DNA from: Streptomyces lichenis
GTDB lineage: Bacteria > Actinomycetota > Actinomycetes > Streptomycetales > Streptomycetaceae
Assembly (NCBI RefSeq): GCF_023218175.1
Contig: NZ_JALPTH010000020.1
Span: 89,583-153,582, forward strand
Length of the DNA stretch: 64,000 nt
Direction: 5' to 3'
A program made the position numbers and the translations under genes. The number at the start of each line of letters is the position of its first letter. Position 1 is the stretch's first letter. The notes under the pieces are model-generated. The model was not told the origin of the DNA. It was given only the letters and a program-made list of their open reading frames with translations, and did not search any database. This document shows positions 52,180 through 61,087 of the stretch, one piece after another.

Positions 52180-54663
52180 TCAGCGGGTGAAGACCGCGAC
52201 CGAGCGGGCCGGGACGGTGAACGCCCCGGTGTCCGGTCGGTAGTCGGCGGCCCTGACGACCGGGTCGGCGCCGGCCGCCTGGACCGGGTGGAGGGCGTAG
52301 CCCTTCTCCGCGAGGGCGGGGACGGTCTGGGTCTGCCGGTCCGGGGTGGCGTTGAAGACCACGACCAGGTCGCCCAGGGCCATGGTGATCACCCCCGGGG
52401 TCTCGTCCTTGCCGGAGAGCGGGAAGGACAGCGCGGACTGGACGCGGTCGGCGGTGGGCTGGCTGAAGGCCTTCTCGGTGGTGCGGATGGTGAGCAGGTC
52501 CCGGTACGCGGCCGAGGTGGCGTTGATCTCGGGGCAGCCGGCCTTGAGGGCGGGTGAGGCGAGCAGCGGACGCGCGTACGCCCACTTGTCCTGGTTGTCG
52601 GCGGCCGGCGGCAGTCCGCGGCCGAAGCCGTTGCCGGCCCGGCAGTCCCAGTTCAGTGCGTTGAACCAGTCACCGGAGTCGTAGGAGTTGCGGTCCAGCG
52701 ACTTGGAGCGCAGCAGGTCACTGCCGGCGTGCGAGAGGGCCGGGCCCTGGGAGAGGGCGGCCGTCGCCATGGCGAGCACCTGCATCCTGGCCCGGTCCGC
52801 CGGGGCGGTGGCCGCCGGCAGCTTGAAGGCGAGCGCGTCGTACAGGGTCTCGTTGTCATGGGCGTCCGCGTAGGCGAGGGCGTCGCCGGGGGCGGCCGCG
52901 TAGCCGGCGGGGGCGCCGTTGTAGTCGACCTGGGAGCCCTTGACCGTACGCCCGGAGGTGTCGGTGAAGGTGTAGCCGGCCAGGTTGCCGGTCAGCCCGA
53001 CCTTGATCAGGTCCTGGTAGTGCAGCAGGCGGGCGCGCTGCTCGGCGGGGGTGCCGTTGGCGGTGGAGGTGTTGGGGTCGGTGAACAGGCCGGAGGCGAA
53101 GCCCTGGACGCCGGGGTCGGCGTCGAAGGGGCCGCCGCCGCGCACCGCGTCCCGGGCCCGGTCGGAGAAGGTCGCGACGCCGGTGCCGGCCATGTTCTTC
53201 TGGGTGGCCTGGACGAACCGGGCGTCGTCGGCGACCTCGCCGAAGTTCCACCCCTCCCCGTAGAGGACGATCTTCTTCCCGTCGACCCCGTCACGAGCCG
53301 GAGTGAGGGCGTCGAGGGCCTTGCGGACGGCGAGGATGTTCGCCTTGGGGTGGTGTCCCATCAGGTCGAAGCGGAAGCCGTCGACCTTGTACTCCCTGGC
53401 CCAGGTGACCACCGAGTCCACCACCATCTTGCCCATCATGGTGTGCTCGGGCGCGGTGTTGGCGCAGCAGGTGGAGGTGGCGACGGTGCCGTCCTCCAGC
53501 AGCCGGTGGTAGTAGCCGGGCACGATCCGGTCCAGCACCGACTTCTCGTCCTGCCCGGAGGCGACGGTGTGGTTGTAGACCACGTCCATCACGGTGCGCA
53601 GCCCGCTGTCGTTGAGCGACTTCACCATCCGGCGGAACTCGACGGTCCGGGCGGTGCCGTTCGGGTCGGAGGCGTAGGAGCCCTCGGGGACGGTGTAGTG
53701 CAGCGGGTCGTAGCCCCAGTTGAAGCCGTCCTTGGCGGCGGCCTTGGAGGTGCACTCCTGCTGCCGCTCGGAGTCGGCGGGGAGGGAGTCGAGGTCGCAG
53801 TCGGGGGTGGTCTGGTCCGTCTTCCGCTCCGGGATGGTGCCGATGTCGAAGGCGGGGAGGAGGTGGACATAGGAGGTCCCGGCGGCGGCGAGCTCACGCA
53901 GGTGCTTCATGCCGTCGGACGTCGTGTCCGTGAAGGCGAGGTAGCCGCCGGGGTGCCGGGACGTCCGGTCGTTGATCGAGAAGTCGCGGACGTGGAGTTC
54001 CTGGATCTGGGCGTCCCGGAGGGGGACGGCGGCGGGCTTCTTCAGGGACTTCCAGCCGCGGGGGGCGAGGGCCGGGTCCCCGAGGTCGGTGACCAGGCTG
54101 CGGGCCGAGTCGGTGGTCAGGGCGGTGGCGTACGGGTCGGTGACCGCGTTGGTGACGGTCCTGCCCGCGCTCGGCGCGTACACCGTGACCAGGTAGCGGT
54201 ACGGCTTGTTCCGCCAGCTCGCCGGGCCGGTGGCCGACCAGGTGCCGGTGGCGTCGTCACGGCGCATCGGCAGCCGGCGGCCGTCCAGCTCCAGGGCGAC
54301 GGTGTGGGCGGTGGGCGCCCAGACGGAGAGGGTGGGGCGGTCACCGGGACGGAAGACCGGGCCGAGGGCGGCCTTGGCGGCCTTCCGCCCGTATACGGAG
54401 TCGAGCACGCCCGGGAGCTGGACGCCGGTGGCGGCGAGCAGGGCCCCGTTGGTGCCCCACTGGGCGGCGACGACCTGGCCTCGTAGTGCCTCACGCACCC
54501 GGGCCCGGTCGCGCGGGTCGATGGTGAAGGCGGGCAGGTCCGCCAGGTGCGGGAAGCGGGCCTTCTGGGCCTGGGTCAGGGTGCCCGGGGTGAGCCGGAG
54601 CCGCCGGCCCTCGCCGGTGAGGGCGCCGCGTTCGACCGCGAGCCCGCCGTCCTTCGCGTACAC
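52180..54663 (-). CDS. Amylopullulanase, C-terminal frame (pullulanase domain)
   Basis: Homology in this frame runs from about 54810 to the stop; the first in-frame start after the shift is at 54663, giving 827 residues with no signal peptide. Pullulanase motifs: LDLDGRR-type N-terminal CBM48 region (SVWAPTAHTVALELDGRRLP), YKVDGFRFDLMGHHPK (nucleophile), KIVLYGEGWNFGEV (acid) and ALAYADAHDNETLYD. It cuts alpha-1,6 branch points. Unless the frame is restored this part would not be exported. Confidence 0.8.
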   Translation of the reverse strand: MYAKDGGLAVERGALTGEGRRLRLTPGTLTQAQKARFPHLADLPAFTIDPRDRARVREALRGQVVAAQWGTNGALLAATGVQLPGVLDSVYGRKAAKAALGPVFRPGDRPTLSVWAPTAHTVALELDGRRLPMRRDDATGTWSATGPASWRNKPYRYLVTVYAPSAGRTVTNAVTDPYATALTTDSARSLVTDLGDPALAPRGWKSLKKPAAVPLRDAQIQELHVRDFSINDRTSRHPGGYLAFTDTTSDGMKHLRELAAAGTSYVHLLPAFDIGTIPERKTDQTTPDCDLDSLPADSERQQECTSKAAAKDGFNWGYDPLHYTVPEGSYASDPNGTARTVEFRRMVKSLNDSGLRTVMDVVYNHTVASGQDEKSVLDRIVPGYYHRLLEDGTVATSTCCANTAPEHTMMGKMVVDSVVTWAREYKVDGFRFDLMGHHPKANILAVRKALDALTPARDGVDGKKIVLYGEGWNFGEVADDARFVQATQKNMAGTGVATFSDRARDAVRGGGPFDADPGVQGFASGLFTDPNTSTANGTPAEQRARLLHYQDLIKVGLTGNLAGYTFTDTSGRTVKGSQVDYNGAPAGYAAAPGDALAYADAHDNETLYDALAFKLPAATAPADRARMQVLAMATAALSQGPALSHAGSDLLRSKSLDRNSYDSGDWFNALNWDCRAGNGFGRGLPPAADNQDKWAYARPLLASPALKAGCPEINATSAAYRDLLTIRTTEKAFSQPTADRVQSALSFPLSGKDETPGVITMALGDLVVVFNATPDRQTQTVPALAEKGYALHPVQAAGADPVVRAADYRPDTGAFTVPARSVAVFTR

Positions 54664-57553
54664 CAGGGCGAGCCCGGTGCCGGAGGCGGCCTTCGCCTTC
54701 CAGACGACCGTGTCGGCGTCGATCCACTGCGCCGCCGCCTTGGTCAGGTCGAAGACCGGGGTGGCCCCGGAGGTGGGGAGCAGATAGCCGGTGTCGCCGG
54801 TGAGCAGCCACCACCTCCTTGCCGTGCGTGCCGAAGTCCAGGGAGCGGTCGGCCGGGATGTCCTTCTCGTCGCCCTTGTGGACGATGTAGGAGAGTGAGG
54901 TCGCGCCCGGGGCGAGCGGCACCTCGAAGGTGGCGCCGAAGGCGTCCGTGCGGACCGGCTTCAGCGGCTTGGCCCAGTCGGTGGGGGTGGCGGCGCCGGT
55001 CCAGGTGTGCAGCCCCCAGCCCTCGTACTGGCCGTCGGGACGGTGGTAGTGGATGACCGCCTTGCCCTGGTCCTGGGGCGGGTAGGCGCCGTCGGGTGCG
55101 GTGTCCCGCTGCCCGTCCTCGCCCTGCCTGATCCACACCTCGCCGGTGGCGGCCAGGTCCACGGTCCGCTGCGGCCCGTCGGTGGAGGCGCCCTTGACCA
55201 CGGTGTACGGGAGGCTGCCCGCGCCCTCGTCCAGCCTGACCCAGGCGAACGCCCCGTAGGCGTCCCGCCCGGTGAAGGGGGCGGTCGTGGTCCCGGTCTT
55301 CACCTCCCAGCCGTCGTAGTCCCCGTCCGGCCGCTGGTAGTGGACGATGGCGTGCTCCCGCTCCACCGCGCTCGGCGGGGCCGGGGTGACCGGCGCCCCC
55401 GCGGTGGTGGCGGCCAGGGCGCTCGCGGTGCGGCCCCTGCTGTCCACCACGACCGCCTTGTAGCGGACCGGCGTCCCGGCGGCGGTGGTCTTGTCGATGG
55501 TGTGGGTGACCTTGTACGGGGCGTGGTCGGCGCTGCCGAGGACCTGCCAGGGGCCGTTGCCGGTCTGCGCGGCGAAGACGACCCGGTTGAGGCGGCCGCC
55601 GGTGACCCGGGCATTGAGCTCCACGGTGCCGGTGGCCCCGGCGGCGGGCGCGGTCAGCTCGATCGCGGGCCGGGTGGCCGGGTCGGCGATCGGGCGGGCG
55701 GCCTTCAGGACGAGGGAGGAGAGGGCGGGGACGGTGACCGTGAGCCGGTCCCCCTTGGCGCGGACGGTGCCCTGGCCCCCGTACAGCGTGGTGAAGGCGG
55801 TGTCCGGGGAGTCTGTCGCCAGCTCCACCGTCTTCGCCGTCCGGGCGTTGTTGACCGCGACGACGTACTCGGTCTGCTTCCGGCTGTCCGTCCGCGAGAA
55901 GGCGTAGACGCCCTGCCCCTGGTCGGCGTGGCGCTCGGTGCGCACCCCGTCGCGCAGGGCCGGGTGGGCCTGGGTCAGCTTGGACAGCTCGGCGAGGGAG
56001 CGGTAGAGCGGGTGGCCGGTGTCGTAGGCATCGGCGGCGTGGGTGCGGTCGGTGCCGAGCTGGTCGTCGTCCAGATAGTCGGCGGTCCGGGAGGCGAACA
56101 GGGTCTGCCGGGCGTCCTTGTCGCCACCGGCGCCGGTGAAGCCCTGCTCATCGCCGTAGTAGACGACCGGGTTGCCCCGGCTGAGGAACATCAGCTCGTT
56201 GGCGAGCCGGTAGCGGTCCAGCAGTTCGGCGTCGTCCGCTCCCGCGTTGTCCTGCTTGAGGAAGGTGCCGAAGCGGCCCATGTCGTGGTTGCCCAGGAAG
56301 GGCACCGACTCATAGGCGTTGGCCTTGTCGGTGGTGTAGCGGTAGTCCTGGGCGAAGAGAGCGGACAACCTGGCGGCCGAACCGCCCTGGGAGGCGTAGG
56401 AACGGGCCGCGTCCTGGAAGGGGAAGTCCAGGGTGGCGTCCAGCCGTCCCTGGGTGACATAGGGGGCGGTGACGGCCGGGTCGGACGAGTAGACCTCGCC
56501 GAACATGAAGAAGTCGTCCTTGCCGCGCTGGGCGGCGTACGCGTCCAGCGCGGTGGCCCACTGGGTCCAGAACTCGGTGTTGACGTGCTTGACGGTGTCG
56601 ATCCGGAAGCCGTCGATACCGAAGTCGCGTACCCAGCGCTGGTAGATCCGCTCCATGCCGGCCACGACCTCGGGCCGCTCGGTCCACAGGTCGTCCAGCC
56701 CGGCGAAGTCGCCATGGGTGGAGGACTCACCGGCGAAGGTGGAGTCGCCCCGGTTGTGGTACATCGCCGGGTCGTTGAGCCAGCCCGGAACCTTGGCCTT
56801 CTTCCTGCCCTCGGGAACGACCGGCGTACGGGGGAAGGTCCCCTTCCCCGTCTTCGGAAACGGGCGCCCCCCGTCCCCGTACTCCGCGTCGTCAAACGGC
56901 TTCCCGTCCCTGCTCAGATACGGAAAAGCCCCCTTCGACAGATACCCGTAGCTCTTCTCCTCGTAGTCGATGACATCGGCGGTGTGGTTGGTGATGACGT
57001 CGAAGAAGACCTTCATGCCCTTGGCATGGGCCTTGTCGACCAACCGCTCCAGATCGGCGTTGGTGCCGAAGTGCGGGTCGACCTGGGTGAAGTCGGTGAT
57101 CCAGTACCCGTGGTAGCCGGCGCTGGCGTCCTTCCCCTCCCCCTGCACCGGCTGGTTCTTGAAGATCGGCGCCATCCAGATGGCGGTGGTGCCGAGCCCC
57201 TTGATGTAGTCCAGCTTCTCGGTCAGCCCCTTGAGGTCACCGCCCTGGTAGAAAGCCTTGTCGGAGGGGTCGTAACCCGTGCTGAGCCGCGAACCGGTGA
57301 GCCCGCCGCGGTCGTTGGTCCGGTCCCCGTTGGCGAAGCGGTCCGGCAGGACGAAGTAGAACTGCTCGCGGGTCAGATCGTGCCGGGCGGGCTCGGCGGC
57401 GAGCCGGGCGTCCGAGGGCGGTGCGGGTGGCCGGGGCGCGGCGGTGGCCGGAAGCGCCGGGACGAGGGCCGCGGCGGTGGCGGCGGCGAGAGCGGCCACC
57501 GCGGTACGCGGGGTACGGGCCCGGGGCCTGGGCCGGGGATGGAGCCGATTCAC
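54491..57553 (-). CDS. Amylopullulanase, N-terminal frame (alpha-amylase and first PUD domains)
   Basis: 1,020 residues as read, the last about 105 being out of frame (Arg/His-rich). GTG 57553 has AGGAGA seven bases upstream. Signal peptide TAVAALAAATAAALVPALPA then TAA. The GH13 domain has YFVLPDRFANGD, GIDGFRIDTVKHVN (nucleophile Asp, near residue 314), FFMFGEVYSSD (acid Glu, near 349) and VPFLGNHDMGRFG (near 423). It would hydrolyse alpha-1,4 bonds in starch, and on its own may still be secreted and active because the amylase domain is intact. Confidence 0.85.
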   Translation of the reverse strand: MNRLHPRPRPRARTPRTAVAALAAATAAALVPALPATAAPRPPAPPSDARLAAEPARHDLTREQFYFVLPDRFANGDRTNDRGGLTGSRLSTGYDPSDKAFYQGGDLKGLTEKLDYIKGLGTTAIWMAPIFKNQPVQGEGKDASAGYHGYWITDFTQVDPHFGTNADLERLVDKAHAKGMKVFFDVITNHTADVIDYEEKSYGYLSKGAFPYLSRDGKPFDDAEYGDGGRPFPKTGKGTFPRTPVVPEGRKKAKVPGWLNDPAMYHNRGDSTFAGESSTHGDFAGLDDLWTERPEVVAGMERIYQRWVRDFGIDGFRIDTVKHVNTEFWTQWATALDAYAAQRGKDDFFMFGEVYSSDPAVTAPYVTQGRLDATLDFPFQDAARSYASQGGSAARLSALFAQDYRYTTDKANAYESVPFLGNHDMGRFGTFLKQDNAGADDAELLDRYRLANELMFLSRGNPVVYYGDEQGFTGAGGDKDARQTLFASRTADYLDDDQLGTDRTHAADAYDTGHPLYRSLAELSKLTQAHPALRDGVRTERHADQGQGVYAFSRTDSRKQTEYVVAVNNARTAKTVELATDSPDTAFTTLYGGQGTVRAKGDRLTVTVPALSSLVLKAARPIADPATRPAIELTAPAAGATGTVELNARVTGGRLNRVVFAAQTGNGPWQVLGSADHAPYKVTHTIDKTTAAGTPVRYKAVVVDSRGRTASALAATTAGAPVTPAPPSAVEREHAIVHYQRPDGDYDGWEVKTGTTTAPFTGRDAYGAFAWVRLDEGAGSLPYTVVKGASTDGPQRTVDLAATGEVWIRQGEDGQRDTAPDGAYPPQDQGKAVIHYHRPDGQYEGWGLHTWTGAATPTDWAKPLKPVRTDAFGATFEVPLAPGATSLSYIVHKGDEKDIPADRSLDFGTHGKEVVAAHRRHRLSAPHLRGHPGLRPDQGGGAVDRRRHGRLEGEGRLRHRARPGVREGRRARGRTRRPHRRGPAAPAHPGHPDPGPEGPLPAPGGPARLHHRPARPGPGA

Positions 57554-57596
57554 GACGGGTCTCCTGGTCTGGTCCTGGTCTGGCGGGGTGCGGGAA

Positions 57597-57631
57597 GCCC
57601 CGCGCCACACCGCTGGGGGTGGGCGCGGGGC
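57597..57631 (-). terminator. Hairpin between alpha-amylase and amylopullulanase
   Basis: Perfect 10-bp arms 57597-57606 and 57622-57631 with a 15-base loop in the 86-base gap. It could reduce, but need not block, read-through into the amylopullulanase. Confidence 0.6.
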
Positions 57632-57639
57632 AGGGGGTG

Positions 57640-59046
57640 TCAGGTGGTGCAGCTGCGGGCGCCGGTGTGCAGGGCGAGCGCGGTGCCGCCACCGAGGGTG
57701 GCGGTGAACTTCCCGCCGCCGTCCACGGTGACGGAACGGCCGCTCTGCACATCGCAGTACGTCCCGGCGGGCAGCGAGGTCTGGAAGGTGCGGTTCAGCT
57801 GCCCGGTCTCGTGGTTGATGGCCACATACGCCTTGCTGCCCCGCCCGAAGGCGATAGCGTCGCCGCCGTTGTCCCACCAGTGGGTGACGGCCTGGCCGCG
57901 GGCGGTGTTGCGGAAGGCGACCATGGAGGAGATCTCCCGCCAGGCGTGCTGGCACTTCCAGCCGTCGCTGTAGCAGGCGTTGACCTGGCCGCCGTTCGGC
58001 GGACCGGCGTCCTTGTCGCTCCACTCGTAGCCGGAGTGGACGTCCGGGGAGCCGTAGGGCCAGGCCAGCATGAAGACGTTGGCCAGGGTGTAGGCGGAGC
58101 CGTTCTTGTAGGTGAGGGTGTCGCCCTGGCGCTCGGTGTCGTGGTTGTCCACGAAGACGCCGGACGAGCCTGACGCCATATATCCCCAGCCCTCCCCGTA
58201 GTTCTTCAGGTAGGCGAGGTTCTCGCTCTGGAACACCCGCTTCAGGTCCCGCGCGTAGCGGAACTCCTGGACGTCGCCGTTGCCGAGGTACTCACTCGGG
58301 GAGACCGCCTCCCCGCCGCCGAAGATCGCCTCCTGCTTCCAATAGGCACTGGGGTTGGTCAGCTTGGCCTTGATGGCGGCCAGGTCGGCGGCCGGCATGT
58401 GCTTGGCGGCGTCGATGCGGAAGCCGTCCACGCCGAGGGTGAGCAGGTCGTTCAGGTACGCGGCGATCCGGCCGCGCACGTACTCCTCGCCGGTGTCCAG
58501 GTCGGCCAGCCCGACCAGCTCGCAGAACTGGACGTTGACCCGGTCCTGGTAGTTGCTGATGGTGGCGCGGCAGTCGTCCATGTCGAAGCCGGAGTAGGTG
58601 CCGGGGTAGTCGTACTTGCTGTACGCGGAGCCGCCGGTGCCGGTGCCGCTGCCGGCCGCCATGTGGTTGATGACGGTGTCCACGACGACCTTGACCCCGG
58701 CGGCGTGGCAGGTGCTGACCATCGACCGGAAGGCGGCGCGGTCGCCGAGCCGGCCGGCGATCTTGTAGCTGACCGGCTGGTACGAGGTCCACCACTGGGG
58801 GCCCTGGATGTGCTCCTGGGGCGGTGAGACCTGGACAAAGCCGTAACCGGCCGGGCCCAGGGTGTCCGTGCAGGCCTTCGCCACCGAGTCGAACTTCCAC
58901 TCGAAGAGCACGGCGGTGACGTCCTTGGCGCCCGGCGCGGCGGCCCGGGCGGGTGCCGCCGCGGGGGTGGCGACGGTGAGCGCGGTTCCGGCGGTGAGGG
59001 CGAGCGCGGCGGCCAGGGCTCTGGCTGGCAGCGTCTTTGCGGCCAT
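57640..59046 (-). CDS. Secreted alpha-amylase (GH13)
   Basis: 468 residues, ATG 59046 with AGGAGG five bases upstream. Signal peptide ALAAALALTAGTALTVATPA, then AAAPARA. Catalytic residues lie in LGVDGFRIDAAKHM (Asp), YWKQEAIFGGGEAV (Glu) and SGVFVDNHDTERQG (Asp). VVVDTVINHMAAGSG carries the calcium-binding Asn. This is the small streptomycete alpha-amylase with only the A/B and C domains and no starch-binding domain. It liquefies starch outside the cell. CTTGC-type elements upstream suggest MalR-family control. Confidence 0.95.
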   Translation of the reverse strand: MAAKTLPARALAAALALTAGTALTVATPAAAPARAAAPGAKDVTAVLFEWKFDSVAKACTDTLGPAGYGFVQVSPPQEHIQGPQWWTSYQPVSYKIAGRLGDRAAFRSMVSTCHAAGVKVVVDTVINHMAAGSGTGTGGSAYSKYDYPGTYSGFDMDDCRATISNYQDRVNVQFCELVGLADLDTGEEYVRGRIAAYLNDLLTLGVDGFRIDAAKHMPAADLAAIKAKLTNPSAYWKQEAIFGGGEAVSPSEYLGNGDVQEFRYARDLKRVFQSENLAYLKNYGEGWGYMASGSSGVFVDNHDTERQGDTLTYKNGSAYTLANVFMLAWPYGSPDVHSGYEWSDKDAGPPNGGQVNACYSDGWKCQHAWREISSMVAFRNTARGQAVTHWWDNGGDAIAFGRGSKAYVAINHETGQLNRTFQTSLPAGTYCDVQSGRSVTVDGGGKFTATLGGGTALALHTGARSCTT

Positions 59047-59152
59047 GGTGCCTCCTGGGGACAGGGAGGTGCGGATGCGGGTGCAGCCTCGTGCGGCAAC
59101 GCGCCATGCCCGCAAGGCCGGGGTGGTACAGGGGGGTTGCCGTCGCTGCATT

Positions 59153-59168
59153 CTCTTGCTGCAAAGAG
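59153..59168 (-). promoter_or_regulatory. CTTTGCAGCAAG element upstream of alpha-amylase
   Basis: On the minus strand CTCTTTGCAGCAAGAG forms a near-palindrome about 107-122 bases before the amylase start. Streptomyces amylase and maltose promoters carry CTTGCAG-like repeats bound by MalR/Reg1. TTGCTG just upstream could be a -35 box. Confidence 0.5.
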
Positions 59169-59291
59169 TCAGCAACGGTTTTCGGACGTGACCGTACGAG
59201 GCCCCGGCGGGCCGGTCAAGACCCTGGACGCGCCCGGTTTACCCGCGGGAAACATCCACATCACGGCCCGGCGACGATCCTCGCCCAGCTC

Positions 59292-59310
59292 CTGCAAGCT
59301 CTTTCGCAAG
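59292..59310. promoter_or_regulatory. Pair of CTTGC elements, candidate MalR operator
   Basis: On the minus strand CTTGCG and CTTGCAG are direct repeats 12 bases apart, about 250 bases before the alpha-amylase start, in the 479-base gap 59047-59525. It could loop with the nearer site or belong to a plus-strand promoter. Confidence 0.45.
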
Positions 59311-59429
59311 TTGTTTCAGGAGTGTTACGGTCCTCCCGACTCCGGTCCGGCCGACCGGAGAGCCGGGCACGCCCGGCTCCACGCGCCCGGTCGGCCGGGC
59401 CGGTCAGCCCCGATCCTCCCGCACACCCC

Positions 59430-59470
59430 GACGGCCCCGGCCCTCCCCGCACAGGAGAGCCGGGGCCGTC
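59430..59470 (+). terminator. Hairpin upstream of the TetR gene
   Basis: Perfect 12-bp arms 59430-59441 and 59459-59470 with a 17-base loop. A second hairpin (GAGCCGGGC and its partner) lies near 59360-59380. They would stop any plus-strand transcript started at the CTTGC elements. Confidence 0.55.
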
Positions 59471-59525
59471 GGCGGCGAGACGGGGATATGGCTTCCAGAC
59501 TGTGAGGGACTCCTATGCTGGGCCC

Positions 59526-60104
59526 GTGACAGTGCGAGGCGAGCAGGGGCCGGGGCTGCGGGCGGATGCGGCGCGGAATCGTGCCCGGGTGCTGCGGGTC
59601 GCGCGGGAGCGGTTGGCCGCCGGGGACGACTCGCTTCAGTTGAACGCCGTCGCCCGGCTGGCCGGGGTCGGGGTGGGGACGGTGTACCGCCACTTCCCCA
59701 CCCCCCAGGCACTGCGTGAGGCGCTGTCGGCCGAGGATCTGCAGGGGCTGGTCGACGAGGCCCGGAGGGCGGCGGCCGACGAGGACGCGCTCGCGGGGCT
59801 TCGAGGTCTGCTGCGTTTCACCTTCGAACACGCGCTGGACGACTCCGGGTTCGCCGCGGTGCTCGAATCGGCTTCCGACAACGAGGCGCGGACCTCCGAA
59901 CTGAAGGCCGAGCTCGACCGGTCCGTCACCGAGCTGCTCGACCGCGCCCGCCGGGCCGGCGCCGTGCGCGGAGACGTCGAGGCCGACGACGTACGCCGTC
60001 TGCTCTGCGGCACCGTGCACGCGGTACGCGCCGGGGACGGCGGTCCGGCTCGTGCCGAGGTCTATCTGGATGTGCTTCTTCAGGGGCTGCGTCCGGCGCG
60101 CTGA
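59526..60104 (+). CDS. TetR-family regulator, likely repressor of the downstream SDR
   Basis: 192 residues from GTG 59526. DNA-binding part: RNRARVLRVARERLAAGDDS, then LNAVARLAGVGVGTVYRHFP and TPQALREALSAEDL. The C-terminal SQ-type domain has helices LRGLLRFTFEHALDDSGFAA and LDRSVTELLDRARRAGAVRG. TATGCT lies six bases before the GTG and no ribosome-binding site is seen, so the transcript may be leaderless. Two palindromes follow its stop, in front of the SDR gene. Confidence 0.88.
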   Translation: MTVRGEQGPGLRADAARNRARVLRVARERLAAGDDSLQLNAVARLAGVGVGTVYRHFPTPQALREALSAEDLQGLVDEARRAAADEDALAGLRGLLRFTFEHALDDSGFAAVLESASDNEARTSELKAELDRSVTELLDRARRAGAVRGDVEADDVRRLLCGTVHAVRAGDGGPARAEVYLDVLLQGLRPAR

Positions 60105-60124
60105 CCGCCCCCTCCCCCCCCCGT

Positions 60125-60183
60125 AAGCGGATAGCCATCCGCTTGTGTTAGCGTGCCCGCGTCTCAACGGATAGCCATCCGTT
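60125..60183 (+). promoter_or_regulatory. Twin palindromic operators in front of the SDR gene
   Basis: AAGCGGAT-AGCC-ATCCGCTT (60125-60144) and AACGGAT-AGCC-ATCCGTT (60166-60183) share the core CGGATAGCCATCCG. Their centres are 40 bases apart, close to four helical turns, with a possible -10 (TTAGCG) between. The form suits two TetR dimers. Confidence 0.75.
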
Positions 60184-60211
60184 TCGGGTGGTGGGGAGGA
60201 AGGCGGCCGGC

Positions 60212-61087
60212 ATGGAGCGGCATGCGGTGGTGACGGCGGGGACCGGGGGCATCGGCCTGGAGACGGCGGTGGGGCTGGCGGGGCGCGGGTTCACCGTCAC
60301 CGTGGTGGGGCGGAACGCCGAGCGCGGCGCCCGCGCGGTCGAGCGGATCGCCACGGCGGCGACTGCGGGCGGGCCGCGGTTTCTGGCGGCCGACCTCGCC
60401 TCGCTGGACGAGGTGCGGGGGCTGGCCGCCCGGCTCGCGGGCGAGAGGCCCCTGACGGTCCTGGTGAACAACGTGGGCGCGATGTTCGCGGACCGGCAGC
60501 GGACCGTGGACGGGATCGAGGCGACGTTCGCCGTCAACCACCTCTCGCCCTATCTGCTGACCGAGCTGCTGCTGGACCGGCTACGGGCCGGGGCGCCGAG
60601 CCGCGTCGTGAACGTCACCTCCGGGGCGGTCCGGTCCGCCAAGCGCACCTTCGAGGCGGCCGAACCGCCCGGCGGCTACTACGGGTTCCACTGGTACGGC
60701 CGGGCCAAGCTGGCCAACCTCGCCTACACCCTGGACCTGGCGGAGCGGCTGCGCGGCAGCGGCGTGGCCGTCTTCGCGGCCGACCCCGGCGGCGCCGCGA
60801 CCGCGATGACCGACGGCACCATGACCTCCCCCAAGATCGTCTCCCCGCCCCTGCGGCTGCTGTGGCCGCTGGTCCGGCGCACCTTCGCCCGCTCCACCGC
60901 CGGCCCCGCCGCCGAGGCAGCCCGGTCGTCCCTCGCCGCCGCCACCGACGCCTCGCTCGACGGGCGGACCGGCCTGCTCATCGGGCCCGGAGCCGTCCCC
61001 GTCCCGGCACCCCGGGCGAGCACCGCGCCCCGGACGGTCGAGCAGGTGCTCAGACTCAGCCGCGCGCTGGCACCGGCGACAGCCTGA
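60212..61087 (+). CDS. Short-chain dehydrogenase/reductase
   Basis: 291 residues, ATG 60212. Rossmann motif VVTAGTGGIGLETAVGLAGR, then VTVVGRNAERG; LTVLVNNVGAMF replaces NNAG. The catalytic region is VNVTSGAVRSAKR with the YYGFHWYGRAKLANLAYTL Tyr-x3-Lys. The C-terminal part resembles retinol dehydrogenase/WW-domain oxidoreductase-type SDRs. The substrate is unknown, but it is probably induced when the TetR protein upstream binds its ligand, so it may detoxify a carbonyl compound. Convergent with malR. Confidence 0.9.
   Translation: MERHAVVTAGTGGIGLETAVGLAGRGFTVTVVGRNAERGARAVERIATAATAGGPRFLAADLASLDEVRGLAARLAGERPLTVLVNNVGAMFADRQRTVDGIEATFAVNHLSPYLLTELLLDRLRAGAPSRVVNVTSGAVRSAKRTFEAAEPPGGYYGFHWYGRAKLANLAYTLDLAERLRGSGVAVFAADPGGAATAMTDGTMTSPKIVSPPLRLLWPLVRRTFARSTAGPAAEAARSSLAAATDASLDGRTGLLIGPGAVPVPAPRASTAPRTVEQVLRLSRALAPATA

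Larger units (their letters stand above)
52180..57553 (-). pseudogene. Bifunctional alpha-amylase/pullulanase split by a one-base frameshift
   Basis: Removing one base near 54808-54817 would give a single secreted protein of about 1,790 residues: signal peptide, GH13 alpha-amylase, two pullulanase-associated (PUD) domains, and a pullulanase-type GH13. In the first PUD the motif is DLAATGEVWIRQGED. In the second the sequence reads DFGTHGKEVVAAHRR, where the base-corrected reading is DFGTHGKEVWLLTGDTGYL. So the window itself shows where the extra G (GAGGTGGTGG for GAGGTGTGG) lies. The cause may be a true mutation, a sequencing error or programmed shifting; AAGGAGGTG, a perfect Shine-Dalgarno match, sits at the site. 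Alpha-amylase lies just upstream on the same strand. Confidence 0.85.

Noticed and set aside
55007..57973. Long plus-strand frame across the amylopullulanase
   Set aside because: Gly/Val-rich antisense shadow with no domain; the minus strand has GH13 catalytic motifs.
59037..59525. Longer TetR protein starting near 59,037
   Set aside because: The upstream extension crosses the amylase promoter and hairpins and is not protein-like; GTG 59526 starts directly before the helix-turn-helix domain.
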